From Symbiodinium natans (taxonomy: Eukaryota; Sar; Dinophyceae; Suessiales; Symbiodiniaceae): DNA of 64,000 bases. The translations under genes were made by a program, and so were the position numbers. The stretch is taken from positions 215,001 to 279,000 of the forward strand of contig CAJNDS010002331.1 in the NCBI GenBank assembly GCA_905221605.1. Direction: 5' to 3'. Position 1 is the first letter of the stretch. Every line of letters begins with the position of its first letter. This document shows positions 1-9,360 of this stretch, piece by piece. The notes under the pieces are model-generated. The model saw nothing but the letters and a program-made list of their open reading frames with translations. It did not search any database and was not told where the DNA came from.

Positions 1-180
1 CTTAATCCCTTGAGTTTCAGGGTTAGGGTAACCGGTTGGGGTTTAGCGTTTAGGGCTCCTAAACCCTAAGTCCTAAACCCTAAACCCCAAACCCTAAACC
101 CTAAACCCTAGAGGGTGTTGGGGGTTTCGGCAGTTTAAGGCTGGGCTTAGGGGTTTGGGGTTTAAGGTTTAGAGCTTAGG
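1..180. repeat. Degenerate telomere-like repeats
   Basis: Imperfect TTTAGGG-type units on the plus strand are followed by a CCCTAAA run at about 52-110 and then by degenerate GGGTTT units again. The G-rich and C-rich orientations switch twice in 180 bp, so this is not a simple chromosome end. Confidence 0.9.
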
Positions 181-514
181 CTTCCCAGTCCAGCACGAGT
201 TTACTGCCAGAGTTCGCCTTTCGAAGCCTGAACCCTAAAACGGGTCACTTTTTGGGGTCCTTCTTTTCAAGGGTGCCATACCGCGTTTAGAGAACTAAGG
301 GTGAGGAGGGGGGTGGAAGGGGGGGAAGGGGAAGAGCGGGGGGAAGGCGGGGAAGAAGGGGGGGTGGAAAATTGGACGTATGTGGGCTCAAAGGAAAAAC
401 TTTAAGACTACAAATCGAGCGTTCGACCCAGAACTGAGGCATATGATTCAAAGGAAGTGCCATCGGGCACTCTGAATGTTTTTGAATGCAAGCTGTCGAG
501 CTTTCAAGGAATGC
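181..514. other. Unique island with purine-rich tract
   Basis: Non-telomeric sequence. Positions 240-300 resemble the ends of MITE families C and I (GGGGTCC and TTTAGAGAACT motifs). Positions 300-366 are a nearly pure G/A strand. The open frame across 287-544 on the minus strand is a consequence of that composition and I do not call it a gene. Confidence 0.6.
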
Positions 515-666
515 ACTTGGAGGTTCATGGTACTTATTAACCAATTATAACTGTACTTAGAACTATACTTATAAGTTTTATAAGCATATTAGGGCACTTA
601 GGGGGTTAAAAAAGTGGGTTATAAGCACAGTTGTACTTGGTTCATAAGTACCATGAGCCTCCAAGT
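515..666. mobile_element. MITE family E, copy 1
   Basis: Fold-back element of about 152 bp. The left end ACTTGGAGGTTCATGGTACT is matched by the inverted right end AGTACCATGAGCCTCCAAGT. The interior is AT-rich, with repeated TAACTGTACTTA-like words. There is no coding capacity, so it is non-autonomous. Other copies are at 23.8, 33.9 (fragment) and 51.1 kb. Confidence 0.8.
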
Positions 667-861
667 AGGGCTCAGGCGGCTGGATAAATGTTGATGGTTA
701 ATTAGACTCCCGTATTAGGGCTTTAAAACTCATGGTTCAGGGCCATTAGTCTTTAGGACTTTGGGGATTTGGGAGTTAGGACTTTACGGCTTCAGCCTTT
801 GTGGGCTTTAGGGCTTCTGTGGTTCACGGCTTCAGGGCTTCAGCGCTTTTTAAACCAGATG

Positions 862-938
862 CCCGGGGTTTAGGGTTTAGGGTCTAGGGTTTAGGGTTTA
901 GGGTTTAGGGTTTAGGGTTTAGGGTTTAGGGTTTGGGG
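862..938 (+). repeat. (TTTAGGG)n tract
   Basis: About ten TTTAGGG units with one TCTAGGG variant. The preceding 667-861 holds looser GGCTTTAGGG-like units and no gene. Confidence 0.95.
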
Positions 939-944
939 TAAACC

Positions 945-1022
945 CTCAAAAGAGCTGTGGGAATCCCCTCCAGCCTCTTCTGCAGGGGCTAAGACTCCGT
1001 CGTCGGCATAGTACTGCGCAGG
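945..1022 (-). CDS. Possible exon, unknown protein
   Basis: The minus strand is open for about 26 codons between telomere-like blocks, with a readable peptide (PAQYYADDGVLAPAEEAGG) and mixed codon use. No family is recognised. An open frame of this length is common by chance, so the call rests only on composition and on its position as a unique island. Confidence 0.25.
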
Positions 1023-1084
1023 CATGCGGGTGTATGGTTTCGAGTTTAGGCTTTAGGGTTTAGGGCTCAGGCTCCTATGGGATT

Positions 1085-1142
1085 AGCATGACTCTCATTA
1101 AATTATGTAGCGAATTTCCTCAGTTCCCTGCTAAGAACCGGT
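1085..1142. mobile_element. Truncated MITE family F end
   Basis: Ends in TTCCCTGCTAAGAACC, matching the right terminus of the complete family F element at 40688-40860 (TTCCCTACTAAGAACC). The left part is missing or diverged. Confidence 0.5.
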
Positions 1143-1326
1143 AACTCAAACGGCTTTAGGTACAGAGGGCCTAGCCAGGCCAGCGATACCGGGCTTGTGA
1201 TGTTGAGGGTTTAGGGTTTCGGGCGTCTAGGGCCCTTAGGGCTTCGAGGATGAGGATTTACTCAGCTGTTCTTCCTGCCCCTCTGAACGTTATGCTTCTT
1301 ATGTGTCAACATCACTACACCCAATT

Positions 1327-1414
1327 CTTACTTCTGCAATCACCAAGGAATAAAAAGGGTTAAACTTGATATTCCCACTGCATAAGGAAGCCATCAGGAA
1401 CCTGAAGCTTCAAG
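1327..1414. mobile_element. MITE family J copy (diverged)
   Basis: Shares CTTACTTCT, TTAA-CTT-ATATTCC and ATAAGGAAGCC blocks in the same order with the complete 111-bp element at 60061-60171. A third trace of the family (ATAAGGAAGCC, AAAGTTCAA) lies near 15907-15935. Confidence 0.55.
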
Positions 1415-1454
1415 AGTCCTGTAACCTGGGGGAATGAAAGGTTAAACTTTGGGA

Positions 1455-1839
1455 TTACAAGGGGATTATACCACCAGCCTCAATCTGACTAATCATGAAA
1501 CAAATCTCCCGCAACGTCGGCTCTTGCTTGAAGTCCTCCTTAACCAGATCAGCACGACGCGGGTCCGCCAGAAGCTTGCACACCTGCGTGTGGCAACAAC
1601 TAGCGCACACCTTCAGGTAAACAGGCACATCCCGAGACCAGCCAATCTCCAGCTCCTTCTCGCTGGGCGCGCGATGGTGCGCCTTGGACTGGATCATGCG
1701 CTTGTGATCGTTGTACTTCTTGCAAGCAGCACACGGAATATAGCCTTTTGCATACTTCCGCTCTTGCATCGCAGTGAACACATTGGTGTCCATCTCCTCT
1801 GCCGACTTGGCAAGCGTAGCAACTCGCCCTTGTCTTGCA
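1455..1839 (-). CDS. Terminal exon, cysteine-rich putative zinc-binding protein
   Basis: The minus-strand frame is open for about 128 codons to a TAA at 1455-1457. The peptide is hydrophilic and has two cysteine clusters: CAACKKYNDHK near the middle, then CASCCHTQVC about 40 residues later. This CxxC...CxxC...C arrangement with nearby His suggests a zinc ribbon or similar metal-binding fold. An in-frame ATG lies at 1793, but the frame is open further upstream, and a pyrimidine-rich stretch ending GGCGCAG at 1840 looks like a 3' splice site. I therefore read it as the last exon of a longer gene, starting at 1839. Immediately upstream in transcript sense is a long CCCTAAA array. I do not recognise the family. 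It is one of the better protein candidates here because of length and composition. Confidence 0.55.
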
Positions 1840-1878
1840 CTGCGCCACAAAAGGTGAAAGGTTACCTACTCTACTACT

Positions 1879-2008
1879 AGGGTTTAGGGTTTAGGGTTTA
1901 GGGTTTAGGGTTTAGGGTTTAGGGTTTAGGGTTTAGGGTTTAGGGTTTAGGGTTTAGGGTTTAGGGTTTAGGGTTTAGGGTTTAGGGTTTAGGGTTTAGG
2001 GTTTAGGA
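1879..2008 (+). repeat. (TTTAGGG)18 tract
   Basis: About 18 almost perfect heptamers, among the cleanest in the window. It lies directly upstream (transcript sense) of the minus-strand exon at 1455-1839. Confidence 0.97.
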
Positions 2009-2213
2009 AGCTTAAGGAGTCCCAAACCTCTATCTGATTTTCTTGGCGCTGCTCGTCGCAATGGCATGCTGTGTGAGTAAAGATGGGCGAGGACGGAGGC
2101 CTACTTAATGGGAATGTAAATCCCGTACAGAATAGCCGACTTCATGTATAGAGAAGAAAGTCGAAATTCTTTAGGGTCCTTTAGGAAATAACAAACATTT
2201 CTCGTATACGGTT
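2009..2213. other. Unique island, no clear gene
   Basis: About 200 bp of non-repetitive sequence. A plus-strand frame gives a short hydrophobic stretch (LIFLALLVAMACC) that ends at a stop within 25 codons. Nothing is recognisable. Confidence 0.4.
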
Positions 2214-2279
2214 TAGGGCTCAGGGATGAGGGTCTGGGGTTTGGGGGGTTTTAGGGTTTGGGGTTTAGGGTCTAGGGTT

Positions 2280-2324
<45 letters not shown>

Positions 2325-2332
2325 GACTTAGG
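2214..2332 (+). repeat. Telomere-like tract with TTGAGGG variant
   Basis: Starts as degenerate TTTAGGG and ends in six tandem TTGAGGG units (about 2283-2326). Blocks of one variant unit show local tandem amplification after mutation. Confidence 0.93.
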
Positions 2333-2422
2333 GTGCCTAAAGCCCACTTCCAAGCTTTTGCTTCGGGATGCAGACGCCCATGGCCATCATAGCTGGCATC
2401 TGCCTACAAAAAGTTTCGCACC

Positions 2423-2533
2423 CCAAACCCTAAACCCAAAGCCCCAAACCCTAAACCCTAAACTCTAGCCCTAAACCCTAGCCCTAAACCCTAAACCCTA
2501 AACTCCAAACCCCAAATCCTAAATCCTAAACTT
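2423..2533 (-). repeat. (CCCTAAA)n tract
   Basis: About 15 units with CCCCAAA, CTCTAG and CCTAAAT variants. The unique island just before it (2333-2422) has an open minus frame next to a TTTTTGTAG that could be a splice acceptor. The island after it (2534-2628) is also open on the plus strand; neither is long enough to call. Confidence 0.93.
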
Positions 2534-2628
2534 TCCCTGCTCCCTACCCTTCGTTAGCCCAGGCCCGGTCTGGGACCTAAAGCCCCATACCAACCAGAAG
2601 CCGTCGCTACTGGTAGCTTTCTGGTGTA

Positions 2629-2840
2629 AGGGGTTTAGGGCTTTGGGTTTAGGGTTTAGGGTTTAGGGTTTAGGGTTTAGGGTTCAGGGTTTAGGGTTTA
2701 GGGTTTAGGGTTTAGGGTTCAGGGTTCAGGGTTCAGGGTTCAGGGTTTAGGGTTTAGGGTTTAGGGTTTAGGGTTTAGGGTTTAGGGTTTAGGGTTTAGG
2801 GTTTAGGGTTTAGGGTTTAGGGTTTAGGGTTTCGGGTCTA
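2629..2840 (+). repeat. (TTTAGGG)n tract with TTCAGGG block
   Basis: About 210 bp of heptamers including four consecutive TTCAGGG units. With the C-rich tract at 2423 it brackets the island at 2534-2628 as CCCTAAA-island-TTTAGGG. Confidence 0.95.
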
Positions 2841-2851
2841 GAGCATTCCCC

Positions 2852-2952
2852 TTGGGATGTTGCCCCTTATACTAGCAGTCCTTCATAGGGATTATAGATT
2901 GGGGGTACTACAATCCCTACGAAGGACTGCTAGTACAAGGGGGAACATCCCA
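2852..2952. mobile_element. MITE family A, copy 1
   Basis: A 101-bp fold-back element. The left arm TTGGGATGTTGCCCCTTATA and its inverse at the right end (GGGGGAACATCCCAA) pair over about 40 bp around a short loop. It belongs to a six-copy family (2.9, 4.0, 7.3, 9.4, 11.1 and 38.4 kb) with consensus ends TTGGGATGTTCCCCCTTATA. Confidence 0.85.
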
Positions 2953-3108
2953 ACATGTCCCCTGCGCCTTCTGAACCCTACACCTAAACCCGAAACCCGC
3001 GGCCCTCAACCCTGAACCCGGCATAGTCTGCTCCTCATCATCCGACTCATCGTCAATCACCTGACTGGGCAGCACTACAAAGGAAACCGCCACCAAATAT
3101 CCAAATGG

Positions 3109-3205
3109 GTGTAGGTACCTTATTGGGGTCCTTATTATAAGCCTTATAATATGAGGGAACCCTACGATTTGGGGACTATATTCGGGGTCCCTCATTCTCG
3201 TAAAC
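3109..3205. mobile_element. MITE family C copy
   Basis: Contains the family C words GTACCTTATTGGGGTCC, a central CCCTACGATTTGGGG and a TTCTCGTAAAC end. Best copies for comparison are 47545-47637 and 53160-53258. No coding capacity. Confidence 0.65.
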
Positions 3206-3551
3206 CCTAAACCGTAAACCCTAAACCCTAAACACTAAACCCTAAGGGGTCCCTGATTCGTAAACCCCAAATCAACCCGGGCCTCACCCCCAGACCCTAA
3301 ACCCTAAACCTTAGGGCTTAGGGTTTAGGGCGCAGGGCTTGGGGCGAGAGTAGCCAACTCAAAAAGGGCGAAGGGCCCATGGTTCCAAGCTTAGATTAAC
3401 CCTATCCCTTAAACCCTATTTTTTAGGGGGTTACGGGGTAGGCCGGATATTTTGGTTGCCGGGTTCACAGTGGTTTTGCGGTAGGGTTTAGGGTTTGGGA
3501 GTCAGGGTTTTGGGGTTCAGACGTGTAGGTTTTGGGGCTTGGGCTTGTGCA
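3206..3551. repeat. Degenerate telomere-like field
   Basis: Short CCCTAAA runs (3203-3245, 3293-3320) give way to degenerate GGGTTT-type sequence. No gene is visible. Confidence 0.75.
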
Positions 3552-3665
3552 GCTTAGGGTGAGAGGTTGTAGTAGGCATTCGGGATCCCCCTGAACCACC
3601 AGGGGTCGGGGTGAGGCTTCCATGAGCAGTCTTCTGCATCCCCAAATGCCGGTGCTTCACTTAAG
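3552..3665 (-). CDS. Possible terminal exon, unknown protein
   Basis: The minus strand is open for about 35 codons and ends with a stop. The peptide is rich in Trp, Pro and aromatics (for example SWKPHPDPWWFRGIPNAYYN). No family is recognised. Length alone does not exclude chance. Confidence 0.28.
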
Positions 3666-4004
3666 GTTTCGGGTTTAGGGTTTAGGGCGTAGGGTTTAGG
3701 GTGTAGGGTTAAGGCTTTAGGGTGCTGCGGAACCTAATCTTTTGGGTTTCGACTGTAGGGTTTAAAGGGACTGTAGGATTGGGGTTTAGGCAGGCGACCA
3801 GACACTGCATGCCAAACTTGAACTAGTGACCGCCAAACATGCCGGGCATTAAGTAGAACTTAAACCTCGGCAATTCTTTGGGCTAAGCCCTGCACCCTGA
3901 CACACTACCAATCATGAAAAAACAACGCGCTTTGTGTTGCACAGCATCTGAGAAGCATCTGAGGATTAAGAGAATGGCGGAAGGGGGCGGGGTTTGTCCT
4001 AAAC
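3666..4004. other. Degenerate telomeric then unique sequence
   Basis: 3666-3790 is degenerate TTTAGGG; 3790-4004 is unique, with a short plus-strand frame starting at an ATG near 3914 that runs into the MITE. I do not call a gene. Confidence 0.5.
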
Positions 4005-4105
4005 TTGGGATGTTCCCCCTTATACTAACAGTCCTTAATTGGGATTCGAGTACCCCCTACTCTAAACCCTATTAAGGACTGTTAGTATAAGGGTGAACAT
4101 CCCAA
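4005..4105. mobile_element. MITE family A, copy 2
   Basis: Fold-back element with ends TTGGGATGTTCCCCCTTATA and TATAAGGGTGAACATCCCAA, close to the family consensus. The inner arms CAGTCCTTAAT / ATTAAGGACTG are intact. Confidence 0.88.
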
Positions 4106-4164
4106 TCCTAACCCTTAAGCCCTAAACCTCAAGGCTCCAAAAGCCCTGAACCCCAAACACGAAA

Positions 4165-4310
4165 CTACTTGGGGGACCATGGGACTTCGTAAGTAGGGTT
4201 ATAAGTACCCTAATTGGGATTATAAGTATTTGTAGTTATAGTTGCCCTAGTTAAACCCCCACTTACTAAGTGATCCTTTAAGTACCCTATGTCCCACCTG
4301 GGGTGGCAAG
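4165..4310. mobile_element. Fold-back element, unassigned family
   Basis: An AT-rich block with GTAAGTAGGGTTATAAGTAC words and partly complementary ends (ACCATGGGACTT... against ...AGTACCCTATGTCCCAC). It resembles family E internally but the ends differ. Confidence 0.4.
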
Positions 4311-4356
4311 GTCACGTGCGCGGTGACGGGCATGGTCCTGCCGACTTGACCCCTGT

Positions 4357-4472
4357 TAGGGTGTAGGGTTTAGGGTTTAGGGTTTGGGGTTTAGGGTTTT
4401 GGGTTTAGGGTTTAGGGTTTAGGGTTTAGGGTTTAGGGTTTAGGGTTTAGGGTTTAGGGTTTAGGGTTTAGG
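4357..4472 (+). repeat. (TTTAGGG)n tract
   Basis: About 16 units, mostly perfect after 4395. Confidence 0.95.
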
Positions 4473-4544
4473 CCGGTTTAGGGTTTCAATGGTGCTTGGC
4501 ACTTGGGGCCTTGGGTGCAGCTCCGAGTCGGTCCGCCTGAACCC

Positions 4545-4606
4545 CGAACTCTAAACCCTAAACCCTGAACCCTAAACCCTAAACCCTAAACCCTAAGCCC
4601 TCAACC
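4545..4606 (-). repeat. (CCCTAAA)n tract
   Basis: About eight units in C-rich orientation. A second similar tract occupies 4708-4785. Confidence 0.93.
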
Positions 4607-4626
4607 AAAGCCCTAGAACTCCAAAC

Positions 4627-4706
4627 ATCTCACAACGCCATATGAGGTGTGGGCCTGCCACGACGATCCTCCACGGTGGCAATGACCTGCAGCTTTGGAC
4701 CACTAT
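4627..4706 (-). CDS. Possible terminal exon, unknown protein
   Basis: The minus-strand frame reads SGPKLQVIATVEDRRGRPTP and on to a TGA. A CTGCAG before GTCATTGCC could serve as a splice acceptor. The island sits between two CCCTAAA tracts. Family unknown. Confidence 0.3.
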
Positions 4707-4785
4707 ACCCTAAACCCTAAACCCTAAGCCCTAACTCTGAACCCTGAACCCTAAACCCTAAACCCTAAACCCTAAACCCTAAACT

Positions 4786-5267
4786 GTGGGATCCGGCGGG
4801 GGCAATCGAAACCCCGGACATCCAGGGGGGCCGGGAGCCTTTCAGGCCCGCAGGTGTGGCACTTGGGAGGGGGGGGGGGGGCGTTCTGAAGCTTTCAGGG
4901 CTGAGGCGTTTAGGCTTTAGGGTATGAACTCGAATGAGAATGTCTAACCTTCGGGGGTGGGGGTGGGGGGGCATTGGGGGCAGGTTCAATATCAGGGAAA
5001 GGGGGATGAAGCAAATGACAAACTAAACCCCGAACCCAAAGCGCATAACCCTGAACAACCCTACCACCCTACCATACAAGCCCCTAAACCCAAAACCCCT
5101 GACCCGCACCCCTAAACCCTAACCCTAAACCCTAAACCCCATTCCCAAGCCGGCTGTTTCAGGTCTGCAGTCAAGCGACCGGGAAGTCGTGCCTGGTACT
5201 TTGCGTGGTCGGCCTGAAAGTCTGTCTTCGGGTTAATATAGGGTTTCGTCCCGGAGGAAACGGGACC
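4786..5267. other. Mixed island and degenerate telomeric sequence
   Basis: Contains a run of about 15 G at 4867-4882, a G-rich block at 4955-4985 and degenerate CCCTAAA from 5025 to 5150. The island 5140-5260 has a plus-strand open frame ending in TGA, too short to call. Confidence 0.5.
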
Positions 5268-5493
5268 CTCAACTCTAAACCCTGAACCCTGAACCCTAAA
5301 CCCTAAACCCTAAACCCTAAACCCTAGACCCTAAACCCTAAACCCTAAACCCTAGACCCTAGACCCTAGACCCTGGACCCTAAACCCTAAACCCTAGACC
5401 CTAGACCCTAGACCCTAGACCCTAGACCCTAAACCCTAGACCCTAGACCCTAGACCCAAGACCCTAGACCCTAGACCCTAGACCCTAGACCGT
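5268..5493 (-). repeat. CCCTAAA/CCCTAGA mixed tract
   Basis: About 32 heptamers. Units switch from CCCTAAA to runs of CCCTAGA, so the variant unit has itself spread in tandem. Variants that are blocky rather than random argue for unequal exchange or slippage acting after insertion. Confidence 0.96.
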
Positions 5494-5781
5494 CGTCGGG
5501 CTCATGCAGGCTGCCAGTTCTAAGAGCCGCAGCGACCGAAGCAGAATCAGGGTGCCATTTTGTGTGGTTACGTAGCACAGACCCTAAACCCTAAACCCTA
5601 AACCCTGAACCCTAAACCCTAAACCCAGGTTCATGAGGGCAGCAGAAGGGCACCACCTTGTAAGGAAAACGTTCAGGGTTTGGGGTTTGGGGTTTTAGGT
5701 TTAGGGCTTAAGGCTTAGGGTTTAGGGGACCACGTGCACACACAAAAGGCCTATGTACATAGGGCTTGTAGCTTACAACCT

Positions 5782-5885
5782 TAAACCCTAAACCCTAGAC
5801 CCTAAACCCTAAACCCTAAACCCTACAACCCTACAACCCTACAACCCTAAACCCTAAACCCTAAACTCTAAACCCTAAACCCTAC
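5782..5885 (-). repeat. CCCTAAA tract with CCCTACA block
   Basis: About 14 units, including a short run of CCCTACA. A smaller C-rich tract is at 5578-5625 and a degenerate G-rich one at 5675-5725; the unique 5494-5577 between has an open plus-strand frame of 27 codons only. Confidence 0.93.
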
Positions 5886-5892
5886 ACTTGAC

Positions 5893-6004
5893 CCGACCCC
5901 GAGGCACTAAGCCCAAATCGGTCTTCTGAGCCAAGGGGCGCCGCGTGGCAGCTGAGGCGCGACACCTCCTGCGAGCCGTCCCCATCACTAGCAAGAAGGG
6001 AGCT
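5893..6004 (-). CDS. Possible exon, Ser/Gly-rich peptide
   Basis: The minus strand is open for about 37 codons (SSLLASDGDGSQEVSRLSCH and on) with many C or G third positions. It is bracketed by CCCTAAA on the left and TTTAGGG on the right. No family is recognised; a second minus frame is also open here, which weakens the call. Confidence 0.3.
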
Positions 6005-6013
6005 TCGGCTTAA

Positions 6014-6140
6014 GGGTTTAGGGTTTAGGGTTTGGGGTTTAGGGTTTAGGGTTTAGGGTTTGGGGTTTAGGGTTTAGGGTTTAGGGTTTAAGGGTTAAGG
6101 GTTAAGGGTTTAGGGTTTAGGGTTTAGGGTTTCGGGTTTC
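6014..6140 (+). repeat. (TTTAGGG)n tract
   Basis: About 17 units with a TTTAAGGG slippage variant near 6088-6105. Confidence 0.95.
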
Positions 6141-7015
6141 TAGAGTATCTTAGAGCCCATAATAGTGGAGTAAAAGAGAAGAAAGAAAGTGAACAATAAC
6201 ATGAAACAAGGCAAAGATTTCCACCCATGAACCTTCAAGTAGACCCAAATGAAACCCTGAACCCTAGACACGATACCCTGAACCCTAAACACTAAACCCT
6301 CTACCCAAGACCCTAAACCCTAAACCCTGAACCCTAATGCCTAACCCCTGCAGTGCCTGCGGAGGGCCATCGAGATCTCTCCTCTGCTGGCGGCTTTGGC
6401 ACGGTTGAGGCGGGATTTTTGGGGTCCAACCCCAAACCCTGCACCCAGAACCCTAAACAAACCGGTCCTTGGTAGGGACTCTGGGGCTTAACTTCGTAAC
6501 CATGAGTTTTGTCAAGGACTCGCCCTAAACCCTGAACCTCTGAACCCTGAACCAAAAGGCACCCCTAGATTGACAGGGCAAAACAAGCGTCAACAAGCCT
6601 TCACATGGGAGCAAGGTTCTATTAGGGGCTAAGAGGACCCCAACAAGGTACCCCGTATATTCGGAAACCCTAAACCTAAACCCCCATATGGCGAGCTAGA
6701 CCCTAAACCCTAAAAACTGTAAACCCTAAACCCTAAACCCTAAACTTTCCCTACCCGGCAAGTGAAGGGCCGATTCCCCTTTAAGGGGAGGAAGGCTCTT
6801 GCTAGCCACTTGGGGTTCAGGGCCTATCACCCTAAGACCCTAAAGCCCTAGAAGCCCAAAAGCCTGAAGCCCTAAGCTCCAAAACCGCCGCCAAGCCAGA
6901 GGCCGCAGAGTCCCCTAATTCTGGGGAATGCTCTCCTTGAATTCAAACCGGAAGGGCCTTGAGGAGAACGGGGCAACATCCCCAAACCCGAACACGAATC
7001 ACAAGAGATAAGTTT
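6141..7015. other. Mixed island region without a firm gene
   Basis: Short CCCTAAA runs alternate with unique DNA. A family E end (ATGAACCTTCAAGTAG) lies at 6228-6243 and a truncated family C end (GACCCCAACAAGGTACCCC) at 6636-6655. The island at 6350-6425 is open on the plus strand after a CTGCAG, for about 25 codons. Nothing here exceeds chance. Confidence 0.45.
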
Positions 7016-7303
7016 ACCCTAAACCCTAAACCCTAAACCCCAAACCCCAAACCCCAAACCCTAAACCCTGAACCCTGAAGAACAAGAGCAAGAAGCTGAA
7101 AACACACCATCTGCAGCAGACTTCAGACCCAAACCCGAGATCCTAAAAGCCCTAAGCCAAAAACCCTAAGTCCTTCATCCTAAGGCCCCTAAGCCCTAAG
7201 CCCTGAACCCTAAGCCCTCAGCCCTAAGCCCTATATAAGCCCTAAGCCCTATATAAGCCCTAAGGCCCTAAGCCCTAAGCCCTAAACCCTCAAACCCTGA
7301 ACC

Positions 7304-7405
7304 TTGGGATGTTCCCCCTTGTACTAACAGCCCTTAGTAGGGATTGTGGTACCCCCTATGATCATCCCTAGTAAGGAGCTGTTAGTACAAGGGAGAACAT
7401 CCCAA
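7304..7405. mobile_element. MITE family A, copy 3
   Basis: Intact 102-bp fold-back element with ends TTGGGATGTTCCCCCTTGTA and the inverse. It is directly flanked by telomere-like repeats on both sides, so it inserted into or was surrounded by them. Confidence 0.88.
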
Positions 7406-7412
7406 AACCTGA

Positions 7413-7617
7413 ACCCCTGAACCCTGAACCCTAAACCCTACCCTAAACCCTAAACCCTAAACTCTAAACCCTAAACCCTAAAACCTAAACCCTTGACTCT
7501 AAACCCTAAACCCTAAACCCTAAACCCTAAACCCTAAACCCTAAACCCTAAACCCTAAACCCTAAACCCTAAACCCTAAACCCTAAACCCTAAACCCTAA
7601 ACCCTAAACCCTAAACC
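7413..7617 (-). repeat. (CCCTAAA)n tract, long
   Basis: About 200 bp; 7500-7617 is an essentially perfect run of about 17 units. The preceding 7016-7300 is degenerate CCCTAAG/CCCTAAA with two CCCTATATAAG insertions. Confidence 0.96.
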
Positions 7618-7789
7618 CAAAGCATGCCCCAACCTGCACCCCTTAACTCCACGTCCCGCAGCCTGAGGCCGCCAGCGGCATCGGCGGCAGGCAGGGGAAC
7701 GGCAGGCCGCAAGGTCGGGCGAACCGTTGACTGAGGCGTGGAGGGCTTCTAGGGCTCAGAGCAACTTAGAGAGCTTATGGCAACTTATA
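7618..7789. other. GC-rich unique island
   Basis: Sequence rich in GCC/GGC triplets (7660-7725). Both strands have an open frame across it; the minus one (RPAVPLPAADAAGGLRLRD) has the more coding-like composition. Bracketed by CCCTAAA (left) and TTTAGGG (right). Confidence 0.4.
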
Positions 7790-8165
7790 GGGTTTAGGGT
7801 TTAGGGTTTAGGGTTTAGAGTTTAGGGTTTAGGGTTTAGGGTTTAGGGCTTAGGGCTTAGGGTTCAGGTTATGGAGCAACTTGTAGGGCTTAGAGGGCTT
7901 AATCAAGGGCCTGAATCATTTGAACAGGCTTTGGGAGGGGGATTACATAGCCCTAAGGAGTTCCGACGCCTACATTTTGGACTTATGGGGTTTGGGCTTG
8001 GGATCTAGGTTTAGGGCCCAGGGTCCTAGGGGTTATGGGGAACGAGGTTTTGCGGGTCTGAGGGGGGGGGGGGGGGGGGGTGGGGGATTGGGGGCATTGG
8101 GGGTTTGAGGGTGATACGAGTCTGGGTGTTCAGGGTTTAGGGTTCGGGGTTCAGGGTTTCGGGTC
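7790..8165 (+). repeat. Degenerate TTTAGGG field with poly-G
   Basis: A clean tract at 7790-7870 followed by degenerate units and an uninterrupted G run of about 18 (8063-8081). The reading frame crossing it is glycine-rich only because of the poly-G. Confidence 0.85.
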
Positions 8166-8249
8166 TAGGCAATACCCTTGGTTCAGGAATAGATGGATCT
8201 GGGGCTTTGAGTGGGCTACCTCGCGGGCACAAGCTCATGTTGTGCTAAG

Positions 8250-8388
8250 GGACGATTAGAAGCCCTATCTCTAACTTCCCTTGAATCTTCCATCCTGGGG
8301 ACTCTTGAAAGCGTCTTGAAGGCAACCTACCTCGAAGCATACCCCAAGAAGAGTGCTTCGTCGGCACGGGCTTGTTGGGCTTAGGGTT
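8250..8388 (+). CDS. Possible exon, unknown protein
   Basis: The plus strand is open for more than 40 codons to a TAG inside the next telomere-like tract. The peptide (ESSILGTLESVLKATYLEAY) is amphipathic and readable. A GATTAG just upstream might be an acceptor. No family recognised. Confidence 0.3.
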
Positions 8389-8832
8389 TAGGGCTTGGGG
8401 TTTAAGGGTTTAGGGCTGATGGTTCTTTAGTGCACTCTCGTTCCTCTGGTGGATGGTAGAGCGTCTCGGATGCTAGAACAAATTGCCGAACGAGAGTGTT
8501 AGCGCCTCAAGCTTGAGCTTCAAAGGAGGCTCGACCCTAAACAAGGCGAGACCACTGCCCCCCTGCCCCCCCCCCTAAACCCTAAACCCTGAACCCTGAA
8601 CCCTGAACCCTAAACCCTAAACCCTAAACCCCGCCCCCCAAGAAAAAAAAAGAGACCTGCAGCCGCTGTCCGCTGCCCGCTTGCAGAAGGACTAAGACCT
8701 CCGATCCGGAGTAAGCTTCCATTTGAAAACACATGGGGCTTTAGGGTTTAGGGTTTAGGGTTTAGGGTTCAGGGTTTGGGGTTTAGGGTTTAGGGTTTAG
8801 GGTTTAGGGTTTAGGGTTTAGGGCTTAGGGTT
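8389..8832. repeat. Telomere-like tracts of both orientations
   Basis: TTTAGGG at 8378-8418, CCCTAAA at 8573-8632 and TTTAGGG at 8735-8832. The unique parts 8420-8560 and 8640-8730 hold short open frames but no convincing gene. Confidence 0.85.
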
Positions 8833-8927
8833 TCCGATACTAGGGGTGCCTTTTTGGGGTCCTCATTGTCAGGGAATCCTACTATTTGGGGGTATCTTTT
8901 TGGGGTCCGCTATTTTCGAACACTCCC
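8833..8927. mobile_element. MITE family C copy
   Basis: Shows the family words TAGGGGTGCC, TTGGGGTCCTCATT, CCTACTATTTGGGGG and CTATTTTCG in order. It abuts the family I element at 8928. Confidence 0.7.
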
Positions 8928-9037
8928 ATATGAGGATTTCTCTAAGTTATGGTCCCTGTCAAAATCCCTATTACAAGGCAGCCCCTCTTATTAGGGTAAC
9001 CAAACAGGGACCCTCATTTAGAGAACTCACCATATAT
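8928..9037. mobile_element. MITE family I
   Basis: Fold-back element of about 110 bp: left end CATATGAGGATTTCTCTAAG, right end CTCATTTAGAGAACTCACCA, with GTCCCTGT / ACAGGGAC pairing further in. It has no coding capacity. Confidence 0.65.
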
Positions 9038-9360
9038 GCACCTTCACACACAGAGCTTACTTAGAGTTAGACTCACCGAAAACACATGCTATGTGCAAAA
9101 AAGTGCCTGTTACGTTCGCATGTCTCTTTCACGTCTCCATTGTTGTTTCGTATTGCTGTGTATTCTATTTTGTTCTTCTTTCCGTGGCCGGTGGATTCAG
9201 GTTTCGCGGTTCAGCATGTAGGGACGAGGCTTGGGGGCGTCTGTTGGGGTTCTGCAGTCTCTCTGCTCTGGTATTCCAGCAGTTCTGGAACAACCACCTG
9301 GCTCTCAACAGGGTCGTAGCTTTGTGTGTGCAGCCGTGGTTGCAAGGTGTAGGGTGCAGC
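9038..9360 (+). other. Unique block with overlapping open frames
   Basis: About 320 bp of non-telomeric sequence with pyrimidine-rich stretches. Four overlapping plus-strand frames are open; one contains a hydrophobic run (SIVVSYCCVFYFVLLSV) and continues into the MITE at 9361, so its end is not native. It may hold an exon preceded by the pyrimidine tract, but I cannot pick a frame. Confidence 0.35.

Noticed and set aside
1-180. True chromosome end
   Set aside because: Repeats switch orientation and are degenerate, and similar tracts continue throughout the 64 kb.
7920-8108. Glycine-rich plus-strand ORF
   Set aside because: Derives from TTTAGGG decay and a poly-G run.
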